DNA of 64,000 nt from Macrocystis pyrifera (GCA_031763025.1 JASSKH010000021.1:6776611-6840610); one strand, 5' to 3'; numbered from the stretch's first letter, positions 1 through 13,615 are shown. The notes: generated by a model not told the origin, from the letters alone. Numbers and translations: made by a program.

Positions 1-55
1 CATCGCCCCTCGAGCCCCGACTCCCTGCGGATCCTTTCAAGGACAACCTGGTCAT
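1..55 (+). CDS. Candidate exon running in from the left edge
   Basis: The first 55 bases are open in two frames and end in a strong donor, CAT|GTAAGTGC. Read through to base 59, a third frame would instead end in a stop (TAA 57-59) after LPADPFKDNLVM. So this is either an exon of a plus-strand gene that begins outside the window or the last codons of one. Joined to the candidate exon at 774-891 the frame stays open. I recognise no domain. Low confidence, because nothing beyond the splice signal supports it. Confidence 0.25.
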
Positions 56-773
56 GTAAGTGCACACCAAGTGCCCTTGCTGTAGCCCGATGGTGTAGCG
101 GGCCTGAAGCGTCCCGCCGATTGCGCCCCGTTGTTGGTGGGGCGCTTGCGTATACCCGTAGTCCTTGCTTGAATTTGATTTTCGAAAGAACCGCGCGCGT
201 TTTTCGATTCCAAGCAAGTGGGAACACATGGGGCACGAGCGTTGGAGCATAGAACTAACTCCGCGGGGGATTCCCCCGCGCGAAGCCCCGCGACCGCTAC
301 CACCACGGACTCGCAGCAGTGCCGTGCGCTTTCCCGAAGCAGTCGGCGCCAGGTGGCGCCGCTGCTTGCGCTGAAGGTCAACTCCGCTAAGCCCCCCGCC
401 AAAATCGCGATCTCCATCTTGCCCCCGGGTTTAAAATTTATCAACATTTCTATGTACGACAATCTACGTTATCTGTTCGTACGTTCGAGTATACATGTAT
501 AATAAGTAAGTTTGTTGTGCGTTGTGTGTTGTGCGATTGTTCTTCTCTCCCTGTCTCGTGCGAACATATTTTGAACTTCCATTTCTTCCTATACTAAAAG
601 TTAGATTATATTTTGTTTATGTAACAAAATTTGTGTTCGGACCTTCCTTCCTCTTGTGCTTGAGTTGGTTCAAATCTGACATCTCTACTTTTTGTTGTTG
701 TTGCCCGGCTTTTTCGTCTCTTGTCGCTTGTCTGTGTGCTCTGCTGGCGCTGTGTTGCTCCGTGCCCTTGGAG
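56..773 (+). other. Candidate intron or 3' flank without a gene
   Basis: AT-richer than its flanks and with no convincing reading frame. Bases 690-770 are rich in T and C and end in GGAG before a GC-rich block, which is what a 3' splice region would look like. No repeat family of the window is present. Confidence 0.3.
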
Positions 774-891
774 GATCAGGCCGCCACCGACATCCCGACA
801 AGCGCCTTGGGCAGCCGTGCCGACAGGATCTCGGCAAGGGCCCTCCGCAGGCGGGCGGCGAGCGGGGGCACCAACAACAACGGCTCCCTCG
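774..891 (+). CDS. Candidate internal exon, unknown product
   Basis: A GC-rich block bounded by a pyrimidine-rich tract ending in AG (772-773) and by the donor CTCG|GTGAGACG (891/892). The frame continuing from the left-edge exon reads DQAATDIPTSALGSRADRIS, then ARALRRRAASGGTNNNGSL, which is basic and serine/alanine-rich. It leaves one base over, so it cannot join directly in phase to an acceptor at 6516; at least one more exon would be needed. No family recognised. Confidence 0.3.
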
Positions 892-3800
892 GTGAGACGA
901 AGAGACGGAGAGGGATCGCGATCAGCATACGTTCATGTCGGTAGCAAGTGCGTAGTCGTATTATACCTGGTATCAAGCTCGTAACCTTGCTTGAGGGAGA
1001 TTTTGCTTTTTTTATATGGGTGACAGTGTGGAAGGAAGCATCTTCGTTCGCTTGCGGAGGGATGATTCGACGATTTCGCCGAAGAAATGCCCGAGAAGAT
1101 TGGTCTTTTGGTCTTCATATTTTTTGTTTATATTTTTTACGTGAGAAACTTCCCTCGCATTTATCACCGCCGTCCCGTTGGTGCCGCGTGTTGACCTCGC
1201 TTGATTGGTCTACTGTCCATTCAAGAAGACGGTGGCAATAATGACAATGCGGTGGTCACGTTGGTCACGCCTGTTGCTAGCAGCTACTGCTGCTACTGCT
1301 TCGGTTGCGGGTTGCTTGTGGTGGTGGTGGTGGTGGTGGTATCGCTTTGTCCGGGACGTGGCGAAATATTGCCTGCCCAGCAGCCAGGCTATATCTATTC
1401 GTGGTATTAATAGTCGGCGCAATAAGCGAAGCTATAAAAAAATAAAATAAAATAAAATATACAGCAGCAATAGTACCTGGGAGATCAGAGATAGAAATCA
1501 AACATTCCCTCCGCCTGTGCTTTCCAAAGCTACAAGTAGTAGTGAGCAAGCCGTTGTTGTATTATCGGTATCACCACCAGTAGCAGTCGTGTAGGCCTAT
1601 ACCTGGTGTACCCAACCGCAGCTAGCCGGTAATTTGAAGCACGAGTACATGTGTTTGTTGTTTTTGCTCAACTGATGCAGCAGCAGCAGAAGAAGTGTTT
1701 TGTTTGTTTACCTGACAGGCCTACGGTGCAGCCCGCGAAATCTGGGGTATCCCCCCCCCCCGGTTGACCGAAGATTTGATTTACCTGCTGCGGAATTCCT
1801 CGATTTTCTTTGCTGCGGAATGTGCTGGTAATTTAGCACCAGGTAGTATTTTTATTATAGCTGTTTTTGTAGTGTGCCAGGTATTCTCGAGGTATCGTCT
1901 TCTGCTGATGCATGGCTACGTGCGGGGCATAGGGGCAGGTAGGAGATACCTTGATCTATAATCGGTGGTGGGTTCGCACGCAAAAAGGGTAGCAACACCG
2001 GCAGCAGCGGAGTACTTTCAGAGTACTTTCAGAACAGGAGCGCCAACAAAAAAAAAACACGACGACAACACCACCACCAACAAACACATCAACGTGTTCA
2101 GGTCCGCTCTGAAACCATGACACCCCATTCGGGCAGGACGTATGTGTGAAATTTGCGGCACAGCAGTACGAGTTCACTTGCCTTACGTATACCAGGGAGG
2201 TGTAATAATACGAGTGCTCCTTTTACCTTGTACCGGTATTTGGACACCGTGCGCAAAAAAAATCAGCGAGGAAAAAGCGCGAAATAAAACAAGGCAACAT
2301 CATTGTTATCAGGGATGCGTGTTACAGGGTAAAGCGTAATTACGCATACCTGGTTTTTAACTCCTTTGGGGTCGCCGTAATTGGATTTTACTGAACTATT
2401 CTTGTCCTCGTGACCCCTAGATAGAAACGCCACTTTCGGTTAGTAGAAACCCAATAAATATTGAGAGTTACATACGCGCGCTCGGTTTATCACAATAATT
2501 GTAAAATTAGGTAAAAATGGAATATAGACGAGGCGAGGCGTATTATGCAAAGTTGAGTATCAACTATTTAATCAGTCGAACTCACAGCTGGCGTATTTCA
2601 AAAATTATAAAATACCAGGTATTACATCACAGACTCAACAGGAGCACACGCACAGCAGCTGTAGCACCAACAGAGCGCGTAATTACGCGTACCTGGTATT
2701 ATTTTTGTCCGTATTGACGTAACAACACGCACTCGCGACCATCAGGGTATCAGGGTATCAGGTAAGCTTAGGTAAGCATCAGCAACAAACATCAACGGCA
2801 AAGCAAAAGTCGAAAGCAAAACGAATAAGGGTCAAGGGCCATCATCAATCAACAGACGTCAAGATCAGACCAGGCCAGACCGGGTCACCCGATACACTAG
2901 GACTTCAATTGTATTTGTTTTGATTATTTTTCTAGAACTCCGAATCCCTCGGCTACCCCCCCCCCCCCCCCCCCCGCCCAGCCCCGACACTTCAAATATT
3001 CATTTGGAAAGCTTTGTTTATGTAAACACCACGATATGTATCTTTTTGTACTCTACTATTTGTACTCTTCTACTGCAATCCGATTATTTTACGATAATCC
3101 GACCATTGTTTGAGCGTATAATACATACAGCAGCAGCAGCAGTAAGTACATACGGTACGGAAAATGCACGAACCACACGGCGCAATGCGAGCCCCCGCCA
3201 CCGGCGCTGCTCTGTCCACCGCTCTGCTTGTTCTTTTTCTGGTTTTTTTCTTCCTCTTTTTTTTGGTGCTGTTTTTGTCTAGGAAAGAACTTGTGTTCTA
3301 TTTTTTTTCAAATATTTTGCGCGCGGAGAAATTAATACATGGTTGCCTGTGCCTTGTACCATGTTTTGCGTCGTACGTCACGCCCCCGAGCCAACTATTT
3401 TACATTTTATATCTATACTGAAGCCAGTACAAACGTACAACAAGCGATACCCCTGTATTTCATTATGAGTTGGTCTTGTAAAACTTCTTAGTTGAACACT
3501 ACAATAGTTATTTTGTACGATTTCTCGTCAGATTTCGACATTTTTTTTTGTTTTTTGTGCCCTCCCCTGCTCTTGACGAGATGACAATACGTACCGGAGG
3601 TTACGTGATAACTTTTTATTGTTAATTTTCATGTGCACATGAATTAAAAATATTACTCTTGTTTTCATTGAATTGGAAATCATGACCAGACACAGGTGTA
3701 TACTGGTTTATTGCCTACATTAGGAAAACGGATCATTTTTTTTTCTTGTTGTATATACGAGTTGTGTGTATATATTTAGAATAGGAAATTCTGCCCGCAA

Positions 3801-6384
3801 TATCGCCGGCGAACAAGCGGGGACGGCGGCGGCGGAGGCGGCGGAATTGCAAAACAACCGTTTCGATATTTTGGAGTTAAGCCACCGATTCTGGGTACCG
3901 GGCCGCGACACCGGGATAAATGATACGCTTCTATTTTTCAAGACATACTTGTGGCTTTTGATTGTCCGGGCCCTGGTGACCTTGAGCTGGTCACCTTTAC
4001 TGGCGGCCCCGACCGCTCTCAGTTCTCAGTGCTCCTCTCGCCGCCTCTTTGCTACGTACGTACAGCTTAGACTTACGGGAAAAGTTAATGTGAGTTATGG
4101 TCATAGAATAGCATCGCCTAGCAATAGCCATCCCTTTCCAGACTCTACGACAGCAGTAGTGCAACACATCGCTCTATCCCTATCAATAGACTGCTCGGAG
4201 CACTTCCGAATAATATAATACCTGCTATATCGATGAAAAAAAAACACACACACACACCTGTGAGATCGTATCACAGTAGTAGTGCTGCTGCTGTAGCCTG
4301 GTAGACTTTTATTTGTTAAAGTGCACGGACACAGGGTGTGCTGGATGTCGACGGGTGGAGATGAGTTTTATTTTGAACACAACACACAGGCTGCTGTGCA
4401 ATATTAATATTAATAGTAGGGTCTCGAGTCTTGCTCCAAGTACTGCTTTATATATACATATACGTGCAGAGTCTTTCTATTAATAATAATAATAATGACA
4501 ATAATAATAACACGAGGTCATAACTGCTGTATATATGCCGTATACTCGTATATCCCAAACCCAAACGTGACCTCGTCTCGGCTTACTTCAACCCATGAAG
4601 CGTTTATTAATACCAGTATTTTACATCAATACATGGTATTAATAGGCGTTTCACTCGAGTCAGCTGGGTACATACGGACATTTTGCCAACAGCGGTACCT
4701 CAACGTCCGCATCTCACCCCCCCCCCCCCCCCCCGCGCGCGCCGCGGGTAGCCCCTCTAAGTCACGAAGCCACCGTGGTGGAAGTTGCCCACCGCCCCCA
4801 CTTGTTGCTACCCCCTCGGGGCCACGTAAGCAGGCAGGCAGGCAGACATGCAGGCAAAATCCGGTTTTGACGCCCAAGGGCCTGTATGAACGTATACATA
4901 GATGGAGACGTACAGGCACAGCAGGCACAACGATGTGACAGCAGCAGCAGTCCGGATATACATACGATCGGATATGTTGTATATTTTTTTCGTTTTATTC
5001 CTTTATGTTACATCCCAATCGTTTTTTTCGTGTTCGTTATCCTCCTCCTATCCTATTGCTATACTGATGTACATACTCGTAACTCAGATACGGGGTCCCA
5101 AAGCAGGCTCTCCTTTTCCCCCTGCTCTGCCCCTACGGTTCTTGCCTTGCATTTTTATCGCGTTAAGAGTTGGGCCTCTTCTTCCCTCGTCGACTATGAA
5201 CAGCATCGAATTGCGCCTACCCACGCTGCTATTGATAGGCGCCCTCAGCAATCGACATCCGTTTTTTTCATTTGTGTCCGCAAATAAACTCTATATAAAA
5301 GTTCGACTGACCCACGTGGGATTCGAACTCCAGCACCGACTTACTATTTATGTTGTGATAGTATTGATAGCATTGGAGGGTACCACTATTAATAGCCCAC
5401 TGCAGCGACCGGCTTCTTTCTTGGTATGTACCCTGGTGCTTGTATGTTGTCCGAGTACCAGGTATGTATGTACAAGCACACCTGGTACCTGGTATTGTTG
5501 GAGGTTGTACCGATGGTATGATATAGGTACATATAGTGCCTACCTGGTATAATATTAATATTAATATTGATAGTACACTTCGCCATTCCGACCTCCGGGG
5601 GTGTGGTGTCTCGTTTTCCCTTTTTCACGGACGCGCCTATTGCTTTTTACGGCAAGAGCCCAAATCGAAAGCTTTGGCGCGGGGTGTAGCATTTTAGTAT
5701 TCGAGACACGTACAACGTTCGCGCCAAAAAATGGTGAATGTTTGCGTGCTCCTTCGCGGGGCAGTGCTCCCAGGCTACATACCACCCTGCTCCCGCTTGG
5801 CACGCTGATTCCGCTGGTCTGTTCTCGTATCCTTCGGCTGCAGCCTGCACACATATTTATCCCGCTCGTATATATGTTATCATTGGTGTGCATACGGAGG
5901 ATATATATACTGCTGTAAGATAGTGCCAGTTGTCCGTATTAATGTATGTTTATTGTACAGCAGTGACTACGAATATGTAAAACGTGTATATACGTTGTAT
6001 AATATATATATATATATGTGTATATATGTACACGAGGACGTTACGTTCACGGGCGTAGTACGTTCGAGTGTTGATATATCCGATCTGCTGAATTGTGATA
6101 CGGCTGCTGCTGCTTGCTGCTGTTGTCGTAGGTTTCGGCCTAACGTATGAATGAATACCATGTACTTGACCTTAAATATCCCGATTTCGCGTTGCTGGAG
6201 GCCTTGCGGCATTCAACATATTTGTCTCCATCTCTATTTCTACTGTTTTTTTTGTGTAGATCAGGTTAACGGTTTAGGGATACCGGTACACTCAGACGCC
6301 ACGGGTGGCGAAATATAGAAATATCACAAATATCTGACGAGCCGCCGAACCCTTGCCCCCGCCCCCCCGTCTTTCTCCCCCTCC
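892..6384. other. Long stretch without a supported gene
   Basis: Only short open frames in low-complexity DNA are seen. It holds six exact TACCWGGTA-type 9-mers together with the copy at 964 (2613, 2690, 5457, 5486, 5541), a GTG tract near 1317-1340, C tracts at 2959-2975 and 4718-4734, and an AT tract at 6001-6016. No MITE-1 copy was found here. Exons of a split gene could hide here, but I cannot place any. Confidence 0.5.
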
Positions 6385-6538
6385 TTGTATGGCTGTGTTG
6401 TTGCTTATGTGATGTGTCCTTTTGTCCTCGGGCCCTTCCTGTGCTCTGCTGGGATTATTTCTGCCTCTCCGATTTATTTTGTTCATGGACGAACGGCCGG
6501 ACGATCTTTGCTACAGCCCTTCCGCCCGAAAGACTCGT

Positions 6539-6569
<31 letters not shown>

Positions 6570-7872
6570 CGCGGCAGCAGCGGCGGCGGCGGCAGCAGCA
6601 GCAGCAGCAGCAGCAGCAGCGCAGCAGACACACAAGCCCGCAGGCGTGGCGATGGGGCAGGTGGGACCAGGCATGGAGAGCAAGGACAGCACTGCCACCA
6701 ACAAGAACACCACGACCACCACCAACAATAACACCAACGCCAGGAATATCAACCACACCACCACTCGCAGCGAAATCATCAACATGAAAAAGAACAGCAG
6801 CACATGGCCGCGCAAGAGCACCACTTCCAACCGCCGTCGCGCCGGTTCGGGCAGCAACGCACCCGCGCGCAGCCCCCTTGCCCTCTACGGCGACGGGGCC
6901 TTCCACTCATTCGCTGTTTGCGGCACCCCAGGGTGTCAGGTTTGCAGTGGAGATGGAGGCGGTAGGCACTTCTTCTTGCAAGACAGCAAAAGCACCGGTA
7001 AGAGTTCGGGGGGGGAGGAGAGGCCCGGGCGGCGCCTGATCCCTCGGTCCTGCGAACACTGCCGCATGAGTTTCATCCCCAAGGTTGCGCCTGATGCTAG
7101 GTCGGGGGCGGAGAGGACTGGGCGTAGCGGCCGGACTGGGGGCGGGGGGGGGGTGTCGGATGGAGGGAGCTCCACGAGCGCCAGCAGGAGCAGCAGCAGG
7201 AGCAGCAGCCGAAGCAGTAGGAGCAACAGCAGCAGCAGTGGTACGTCGACGACGGGGAGGAGGGACTGCAATGACGATGGTGATGGTGATTGCGAGGATG
7301 AATCACTGCGCGGTCAAGCATTGACGACCTTGGCTGTGGAGTCTGCAGCGGCGGCGGCGGCGGCAGGGGGGGTGCGGGCAGCGGTGCCAGTAGTTCTAGA
7401 GGGAAGCTTAGCGGGAGGTAGCCTCGGCTCTTCCACCGCATCTCTACCGAAAGGCAGTGGTTGCTATGGCGATGACGGGGAGGAGCGCGAGAGAGTGGAA
7501 GAGAAGGAACAGAGGCCGTTTTCTCCGTTGGTTGGACCTAGAAACCCGTCCCCCGACGCCGCGCCGGCCCACCCGCTAAGCACCGCCGGCAGCAGCAGGC
7601 GCAGCAATGGCGGAGGCGGCGGTGGCGGAGGGATGTTCGGGGGGGGGGTTGACGACAATTTTTTACCGGAGTGGTTTTGCTCAGGGGACTGCAAGATGAG
7701 CTACATGCTTACCAACCCGGCCGCGGTTCGTCGGAGGAGGGCGGCGGCGGCGGCGCGGGCGGCTGTGAAGGCTGCGGAAGAGGAAACTAGTAGGGAGATG
7801 GCCAGGAGGAAAATCGCAATCGAGCAGCAGCGGTGGCAGCAGCAGCAGGCGCGGCATCAGGAGCAGAGGAAC

Positions 7873-7916
<44 letters not shown>

Positions 7917-8028
7917 GCATTTCCAGCAGAGGCAGCTGCAGCAGAGGCAGCACCAGCAGAAGCAGCAGGAGCGTCAGCCGCAGCAACAGCAACAGCAACG
8001 GTGTACGAGCGAGCGAGTGAGAGAGTGA
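6385..8028 (+). CDS. Low-complexity protein with a possible split FCS-type zinc site
   Basis: The frame from ATG 6385 to the stop at 8026-8028 gives 547 aa. A pyrimidine-rich tract followed by CTACAG at 6511-6516 suggests an intron acceptor, so true coding may start at 6517 (PFRPKDSS), or at the ATG at 6652. Order, in residues of the 547-aa frame: alanine run from CAG repeats (about 52-79), Asn/Thr-rich stretch, C179-x4-C184-x2-C187, C223-x2-C226 (RSCEHCRMSF), serine tract, alanine and glycine runs, then FCSGDC with C432 and C436 (EWFCSGDCKMSYML), and a glutamine-rich tail from about 490. CxxC plus FCSxxC resembles FCS-type zinc fingers, but the pairs lie about 205 residues apart. Function unknown; a nuclear regulator is only a guess. 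All six frames are open over the CAG runs; this frame is preferred because it alone carries ordered cysteine motifs. Confidence 0.55.
6540..6623 (+). repeat. CAG tract coding for alanine
   Basis: Interrupted CAG/CGG repeat read in the GCA frame as polyalanine near the start of the long reading frame. Tract length is likely polymorphic. Confidence 0.8.
7804..8005 (+). repeat. CAG tract coding for glutamine
   Basis: CAG-rich, with an almost pure run near 7874-7915, giving the glutamine-rich C terminus of the preceding protein. Confidence 0.8.
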
Positions 8029-11000
8029 GAGAAGAGTGTCAGCGGTTGAGTGCCCCCGGCTGGTACAGTGCGGTACGGTGCAGTATGGAACCACGTGAGG
8101 GCTTGGGTTCTAGCTTTGCTACCAGAGAGAGTCCGACATAAAGTCCAAGTTGTTGTTGAAAGGTCGTAGACGACCCTTGGCAGATGCGACTGCTGGTGGG
8201 GTCACAACGAATTATGATATATAGCAGGCGGGTGGAATTGGGGCGGTGGCGAGGTGTGGGGTGTGGGGGGGTAGGGGATGTGTTTTTCCCTCCCACCCAT
8301 TCTGCTGCCCCTGGTGCGCATACCCTCTTGAGTTGCTTTCATATACGCGAATGTGTATCATGTTCTGTTTTTTCGCGCGTTCCCCCGAGAGACAAGACAG
8401 ACAGGCGAAGAAAGATGGAAGGCGGTGTTTCCATCGGGATAGCTACATTCCCTCGCTATCCCGCCGCTTTTTTTGGCCTCCGTGCGGCTGCTTGTACAAC
8501 TCCTTCATGAGTCCAGCCCGCCCTACCCCCACCTCAATCCCATAAGCCCCTCGCTGCCACAAGACCTGGTAGAGGGGTTTCCACGAATAGATGGGCGTGC
8601 TGGGTGGAACTGGGTTTCCATGCTAGCGTCAGGCGGGTTTGCCCGGGGTTTTGTCGCGGCGGGCTAAGCTCAGCGCTGGTGTCAATTTTTCCCAGTTAGA
8701 TGTGTGGGACTATACTTACATATACTGTTTTTGTCTGTGGGTTGGTGGTGAGAGTTGGTGATTGTTAGTCGAGACCGGTGAGAGAGCCTGTTTCGGGACT
8801 TTGTAAGGGGGGATAGGGGACGGGGGAGGGGGGGGGTGCAGATGCGTTGTCCCTTGAAAACGGGGGGTGACACCTTTGCCTCCCGCTACTGCTGTGTCCC
8901 GTGGTGATGAGTACATATGTGAATTACGTTTGTTTCCTCGTTTCAAATACTCTGTTTTTTATGTTGACATGAAATGGAGCGTGGGGGTGGGGTGAGTGGG
9001 TGGCCGGGAGTGTTGTGGTGCGCCAGGTCAACCCCTCGTTTACTGCTTGTGTTTTGTGCGTAGCCTTTTACTTCGGGAGAGAGGGAGAGAGGCAGTTGAA
9101 TCGAAAGAGGCGGGGAAAAAGTGTAAAACCGGCGAAGTAATTTTATTTTCCTTGACCCCCCCCTCCCGCGCCCTGTAGCTAGTAGGTATCTATGGTTTTG
9201 ATGTTTGGTCGTTTAAAGCCCCAGCTTGACTAGCTTGGTCGCTGATGGTTTTGCTACGAAGAGGCGTTTTTGTGTAACTGCCGCATTGCTGCGTGTATCG
9301 GTTAACTTTTTCGCTAATCGACAGAGCGTTCGGCGGTGGTATATGCATGCGGGCTCAAGTTACATGTTTGTCTTTACACAATATTGGGAACGCCCTCTGC
9401 TCACCCAATATGGGGAGCAGGGGATGGTATTTTTACGTCTCTTTCTGGTGCGATATGTAGTGAAATATAAGCGCCCTGTGTGTTTGGAGAAATCTCTTTT
9501 ACGCCCATTGGATGTTCAGATGGAAGGAGGCGGGAATAGGGATTGGGGATTGGGGGGGGGGGTGAAGAGGGGGCTCTAGTGAAAAAAGGGGGGTTCTTGG
9601 TTCAGTCAAAACAAGCTCCGACTTCAACTTGAAGTATTGCTACAATAGTTGAATTTTTGCTACAATAGCCGTAGGTGGGTACCGTATTCGAAGTATCATG
9701 TGTATAATACACAGGCCCTTGCCCCCTCTCCCCTCCCGTACATTGAGCGTGTTGAGAGCGCAAAGAGTTTGCTCCTCAGGTGCATGGGTTGCATGCAGCC
9801 TACGAGCTAGCTGTCTCGCGATCCAACATATCGCCCTTTGCTTTGATTTGCTCTCGAGGCATCCAGCAGTGGGCGGGTATTCGTGGATCTCGGTTTTGAT
9901 CTGTAAGCTACATTCGATACGACTGGTCTGAGCCTGTTGAGTGGGTCGGTCGTTGGGTGAGTTGGGCCTCACTTTATTTTTCTTCGGCGTGTGTATGGAA
10001 TTCACCACTCAAATGTGCAGGGGTACTTCGTTTCGGCGTGTGTTGTCCCAACACAGGAATGCACGTCTGCCAGTCGATCAGGCGCGGATGTGTGTGGGTG
10101 TGTGGGTGTTTTTTTTTTTTTTCTTGTTTTTGTTGTTCGGTTGTCACGGCAAAGAAGCGCTGGCCTATACCTGGTGTGAGCAGGAAGCCAGGCTAGTCCA
10201 GAAGTGATCGTGAGCGATAGGTGGTTATGTAGAGTACGCAGTGCTCGGTTTGGACCGGAATCAGATCAGTTTCAGGTAGAAGTTGGGCTGGGATTGGATG
10301 GGGTTGAATTGAATGGGGTGGATTGGCGACGTATGGCCGTCTTTTTCCCCTCGTCTTCATCACGTTCCTCCTCTCCCTCCTTCTCTTCCTCGTACGACGA
10401 TGACGGCGACGGCTTGCTTGTCTGCTTAGCTGCGTGTCTTCTGTGTGACGATAGGTTAGCGCCTGTCGGCGTTAGTTTATTCCAAGTAGCTCCGGGGGGC
10501 GTTCGGTCATAGCCGCAGCGTGGAGCCTAGCACGCTGCTGCTGGGCTGCACCCCCCCTTCCCCGATACGTGCACTGTGTGTGCCGTGTTCGATGGCTACA
10601 AGTGTACAAGGCGGGATTCGCCGCATACAAACAGTATATTCGTACGAGTATGATACATACACAGCAGTCGATCATCAGTGCCTGGTAAAACACATCGTCA
10701 CGAAACTGTTTTCGTTTCGATTTTTTTATTTTTTCATTTCGCTTGGGGTTTCGGTTTCATTCATTTTGAATTTCGACTTTTGTTTTTCCCCCCCATTATT
10801 TTTCTTCGGTTCTGGCGTCGTTCGAGACTTTTTTTTTCCAGGGTGGCATACGATCTGTACTCGTAAAGCTGTAGCACTACTTATATACTGCCACTGCTGA
10901 TATACGCTCTTTTTGCAGTAATTGTTGATGTACTCTGTTCTTGTGGAAGTACTGGTGCTGTGTGAAAAGTCATTCGCTGGGCCGAAAAGAAACGTCAACG

Positions 11001-12580
11001 CTGGCGGTAGCTATATCGGGTGATAGTAGGGAGATGGTAGGGTCTGCGGCTGTTCCGCCGGTCTTGGGCACCTGGTTATTTGATTTTGCGCGATCGAGCA
11101 TACATACACGCGCGATGCGTCCGGTTGTTCTCACATGGTGTTGACATCATTATTTTGTTTTTTCTCTCGGAATATTGCTCGATTGGAAATTTTGACGGTG
11201 GCTGTTGCTGCTCTGCTCGTGCTGCTGATGCTGGCTGCGTTGCTGTTGTTGTTGCTCCAGTTGCCGATCTTCGCGGTGAGGGTGTCATTGGGATATTTGG
11301 TAGCCGTGGGAGGGGAGAAGGCTTCGTTTGCTTGGCTTGGCTTGGCCTCGCTATATGCTGGGCTTTCCTGAATTGATTTGGGTTCGAACATAGAAATGTA
11401 CACGCCTGCAACGTGACACAGGACGGCGGTACCGAGCTGGCTGGAGTCGTCGAAAATCATATGCATGCGCAAGTGAGTGGGAGTGCTATGGGCTGCTTAT
11501 CATTTTTTGGCACTCCTACTACTGTACTATTAATATATATATACATTATATATACACTATATATACATCAATACTACAGTGTAGTGCAACGATAAAAGCT
11601 GATGGCTCCGTCGACGGATTGTTGAATCCTTTGTGGTATGGGCGACCTTTTTTTGTGGTGGTGTGGTCGTAGGGAGGGGTGGAGGTTTGAGGTTTGTGCG
11701 TTGATTGTATCCTTGGGTGAATGTCTTGTCCATTTGCGTGGTCCCTTACTTCTCCTGTATCTTACGTTATTCTTGAAGTTGTGAGGAGTGATTCGAGGGG
11801 GGGAGGGGGCGTTTTTTCGGTGTGATTATTACGTGAGCATTGTTACACTCAGCGTGCACTAGCCAAGAAAGAAAGAAAACAAGGAAAACTACAAAAATGT
11901 GCATAAAGCAAAAAAAAAAAAACGATTACTGTATCTGATGAGTGGATTGATGTCTGTTGTGCGCGTGCGATGCACGCAGCAACGCAGTAGCGTGTTTGAT
12001 TTGGGCGAAATCGTCTGGAGAAATGGCTACGTGGCGGTTGGACATGTTTTGCCCGAAACGCAGTTCTGCTGCTGCTAAAATAGTATAACCGTAAGTTTCG
12101 ACTGAACGAGCTTGCTACATGCCCTACTACCCAAAGGTACCCTCGGTCTCTGCTGCCTAAACCCAATAAACAGTTATCGCTACTCACTTGAATTGGCGTT
12201 CTCGTCACTTACTTTCAAATAGCTACTATAGTAGCTTCATGAAAACAGTCGGATTATAACGGTTATATAGTGCCATACATCTATCAATACCTGTCCGCCA
12301 AAATTAGCCAAGGCGTGTTGAGACGCCAGACACGTCACGTCTTCGGCGTTCATCGGTACAGCCAGGGCAGCCCGAGTCGTCCCCAGCGAATGAGCATGCA
12401 TTATCGCTTGAGGCAAGAAAACATTCTCGCCTTTTCACGGCTATGTACTACATACAGCTCAAGGCAGTAGCCGTAGCTATCAGTGGAGCGAACTGGCACA
12501 GTGAAACAGGAGAACTCACAGCTGACGGTAAATAGTTTCTGCCCGTCATAACAAACACATATCGCAGCGACGAGGCGTCG
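8029..12580. other. Stretch without a supported gene
   Basis: Probably holds the 3' untranslated region of the preceding gene and then intergenic DNA. G-rich patches (8246-8275, 8800-8870, 9540-9575), T tracts and an AT-repeat stretch at 11530-11570 are present. No MITE-1, SINE or LINE similarity was found. Confidence 0.5.
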
Positions 12581-12589
12581 AGGAAGAAC

Positions 12590-13615
12590 CGTGGGACATG
12601 GAAGGCGCACGCTGCGACCGGGTCGTGGCTGCCCGTTTTGTACCGACGATGGTTATGCGTCGGGCAACGACGCGGATTTAGCAGGGCTGTGCGCTGAGGT
12701 CTAGTACACACGATGAAGCATAGGAACTTTCCGAATCTGTCTTGGGCACGTACAGCGATAAAGCGTTCGGAAGCTCTCCCTGGTGAAACAATATGAACAA
12801 GGAGGTGTGTTCCCGCCAGGGGTGGGCTTCGTATGCAGTGGAAAAACAGAAATGGGCGCAAAAGTACGCATAAACATTCTAGTGCTACCCAAGGAAGAAG
12901 GAAGCACAGCCAAACGATCTGTCCTAGTCGTCTCATCCATCTGTCACGTACCACACAACGTGTATTCAAAACGTCCGCAACGGGCTTGGTGCCCCAGCGG
13001 TATTCGACCGCGCTGCCTTCTCTAATAACTTGAATGCTGGAAAACTGAGAGATTCATTGTGGTGCTAGGAGGATCTGCTCGTAGCCTGGCAGAAGAACTC
13101 CAAGCTCTCTATCAACGAACTTAAACAGCTATCTGGAAGGTGAGACCAGTCTCGGGAATAGGAGAGTTCACGCCACTGCTACATGGTGAACCCTGGGGGA
13201 TCCACACTCCCAATATCCAGGGGTCAGAACTGCTGCCAAACCTCAACATCAGTCAAGGCCAGCGCATTCGAAGGGTGAGCGGAGCTACAGACACGTGCCT
13301 GGTTGCCGGAATGTTCGTGAGGCGGACGCTTACAATTCACATGCCTCGGGCTGGGGGGGGTGTGACAGCACCAGGGCGTCGAGAAAGGGCGGAAGGTCCG
13401 TTTTATGAAAGGTGCACGCTGTTACCGGGCCGTTCCCGGGATGTTTGTTTTTCAGCCATGATAGACAGTCATGCGTCGGGCGGGGAGGGGGTGTGGAGGC
13501 GAACGGGGTGCCGAGGTTGTCCGGGGGGGCGCCAGATGGAAGGCAAACGTTGATATTGGACCGTGACCGGAATATTTGTTTTGCGCCGAAAGTAGTTACG
13601 CGTCGGGCATGACTG
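12590..13615. repeat. Three diverged copies of a ~75-110 bp module
   Basis: Similar blocks at about 12596-12672, 13395-13482 and 13534-13612 each run from GGAAGG through GCACGCTG, an ACCGGGCCGT-like core and a TTTGTTTT segment to GCGTCGGGCA. The last two are adjacent. No coding frame is conserved between them. Unclassified. Confidence 0.45.

Noticed and set aside
6483-8094. Minus-strand leucine- and cysteine-rich frames opposite the long CDS
   Set aside because: Mirror images of the CAG and serine tracts.
12783-13025. An 80-residue frame of normal composition
   Set aside because: No motif, no splice support, and it lies near the repeated modules at 12.6-13.6 kb.
13069-13274. Possible exon with AG and GTGAGA borders (EDLLVAWQKNSKLSINELKQ)
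   Set aside because: The frame looks protein-like, but no partner exon joins it cleanly and no family is recognised.
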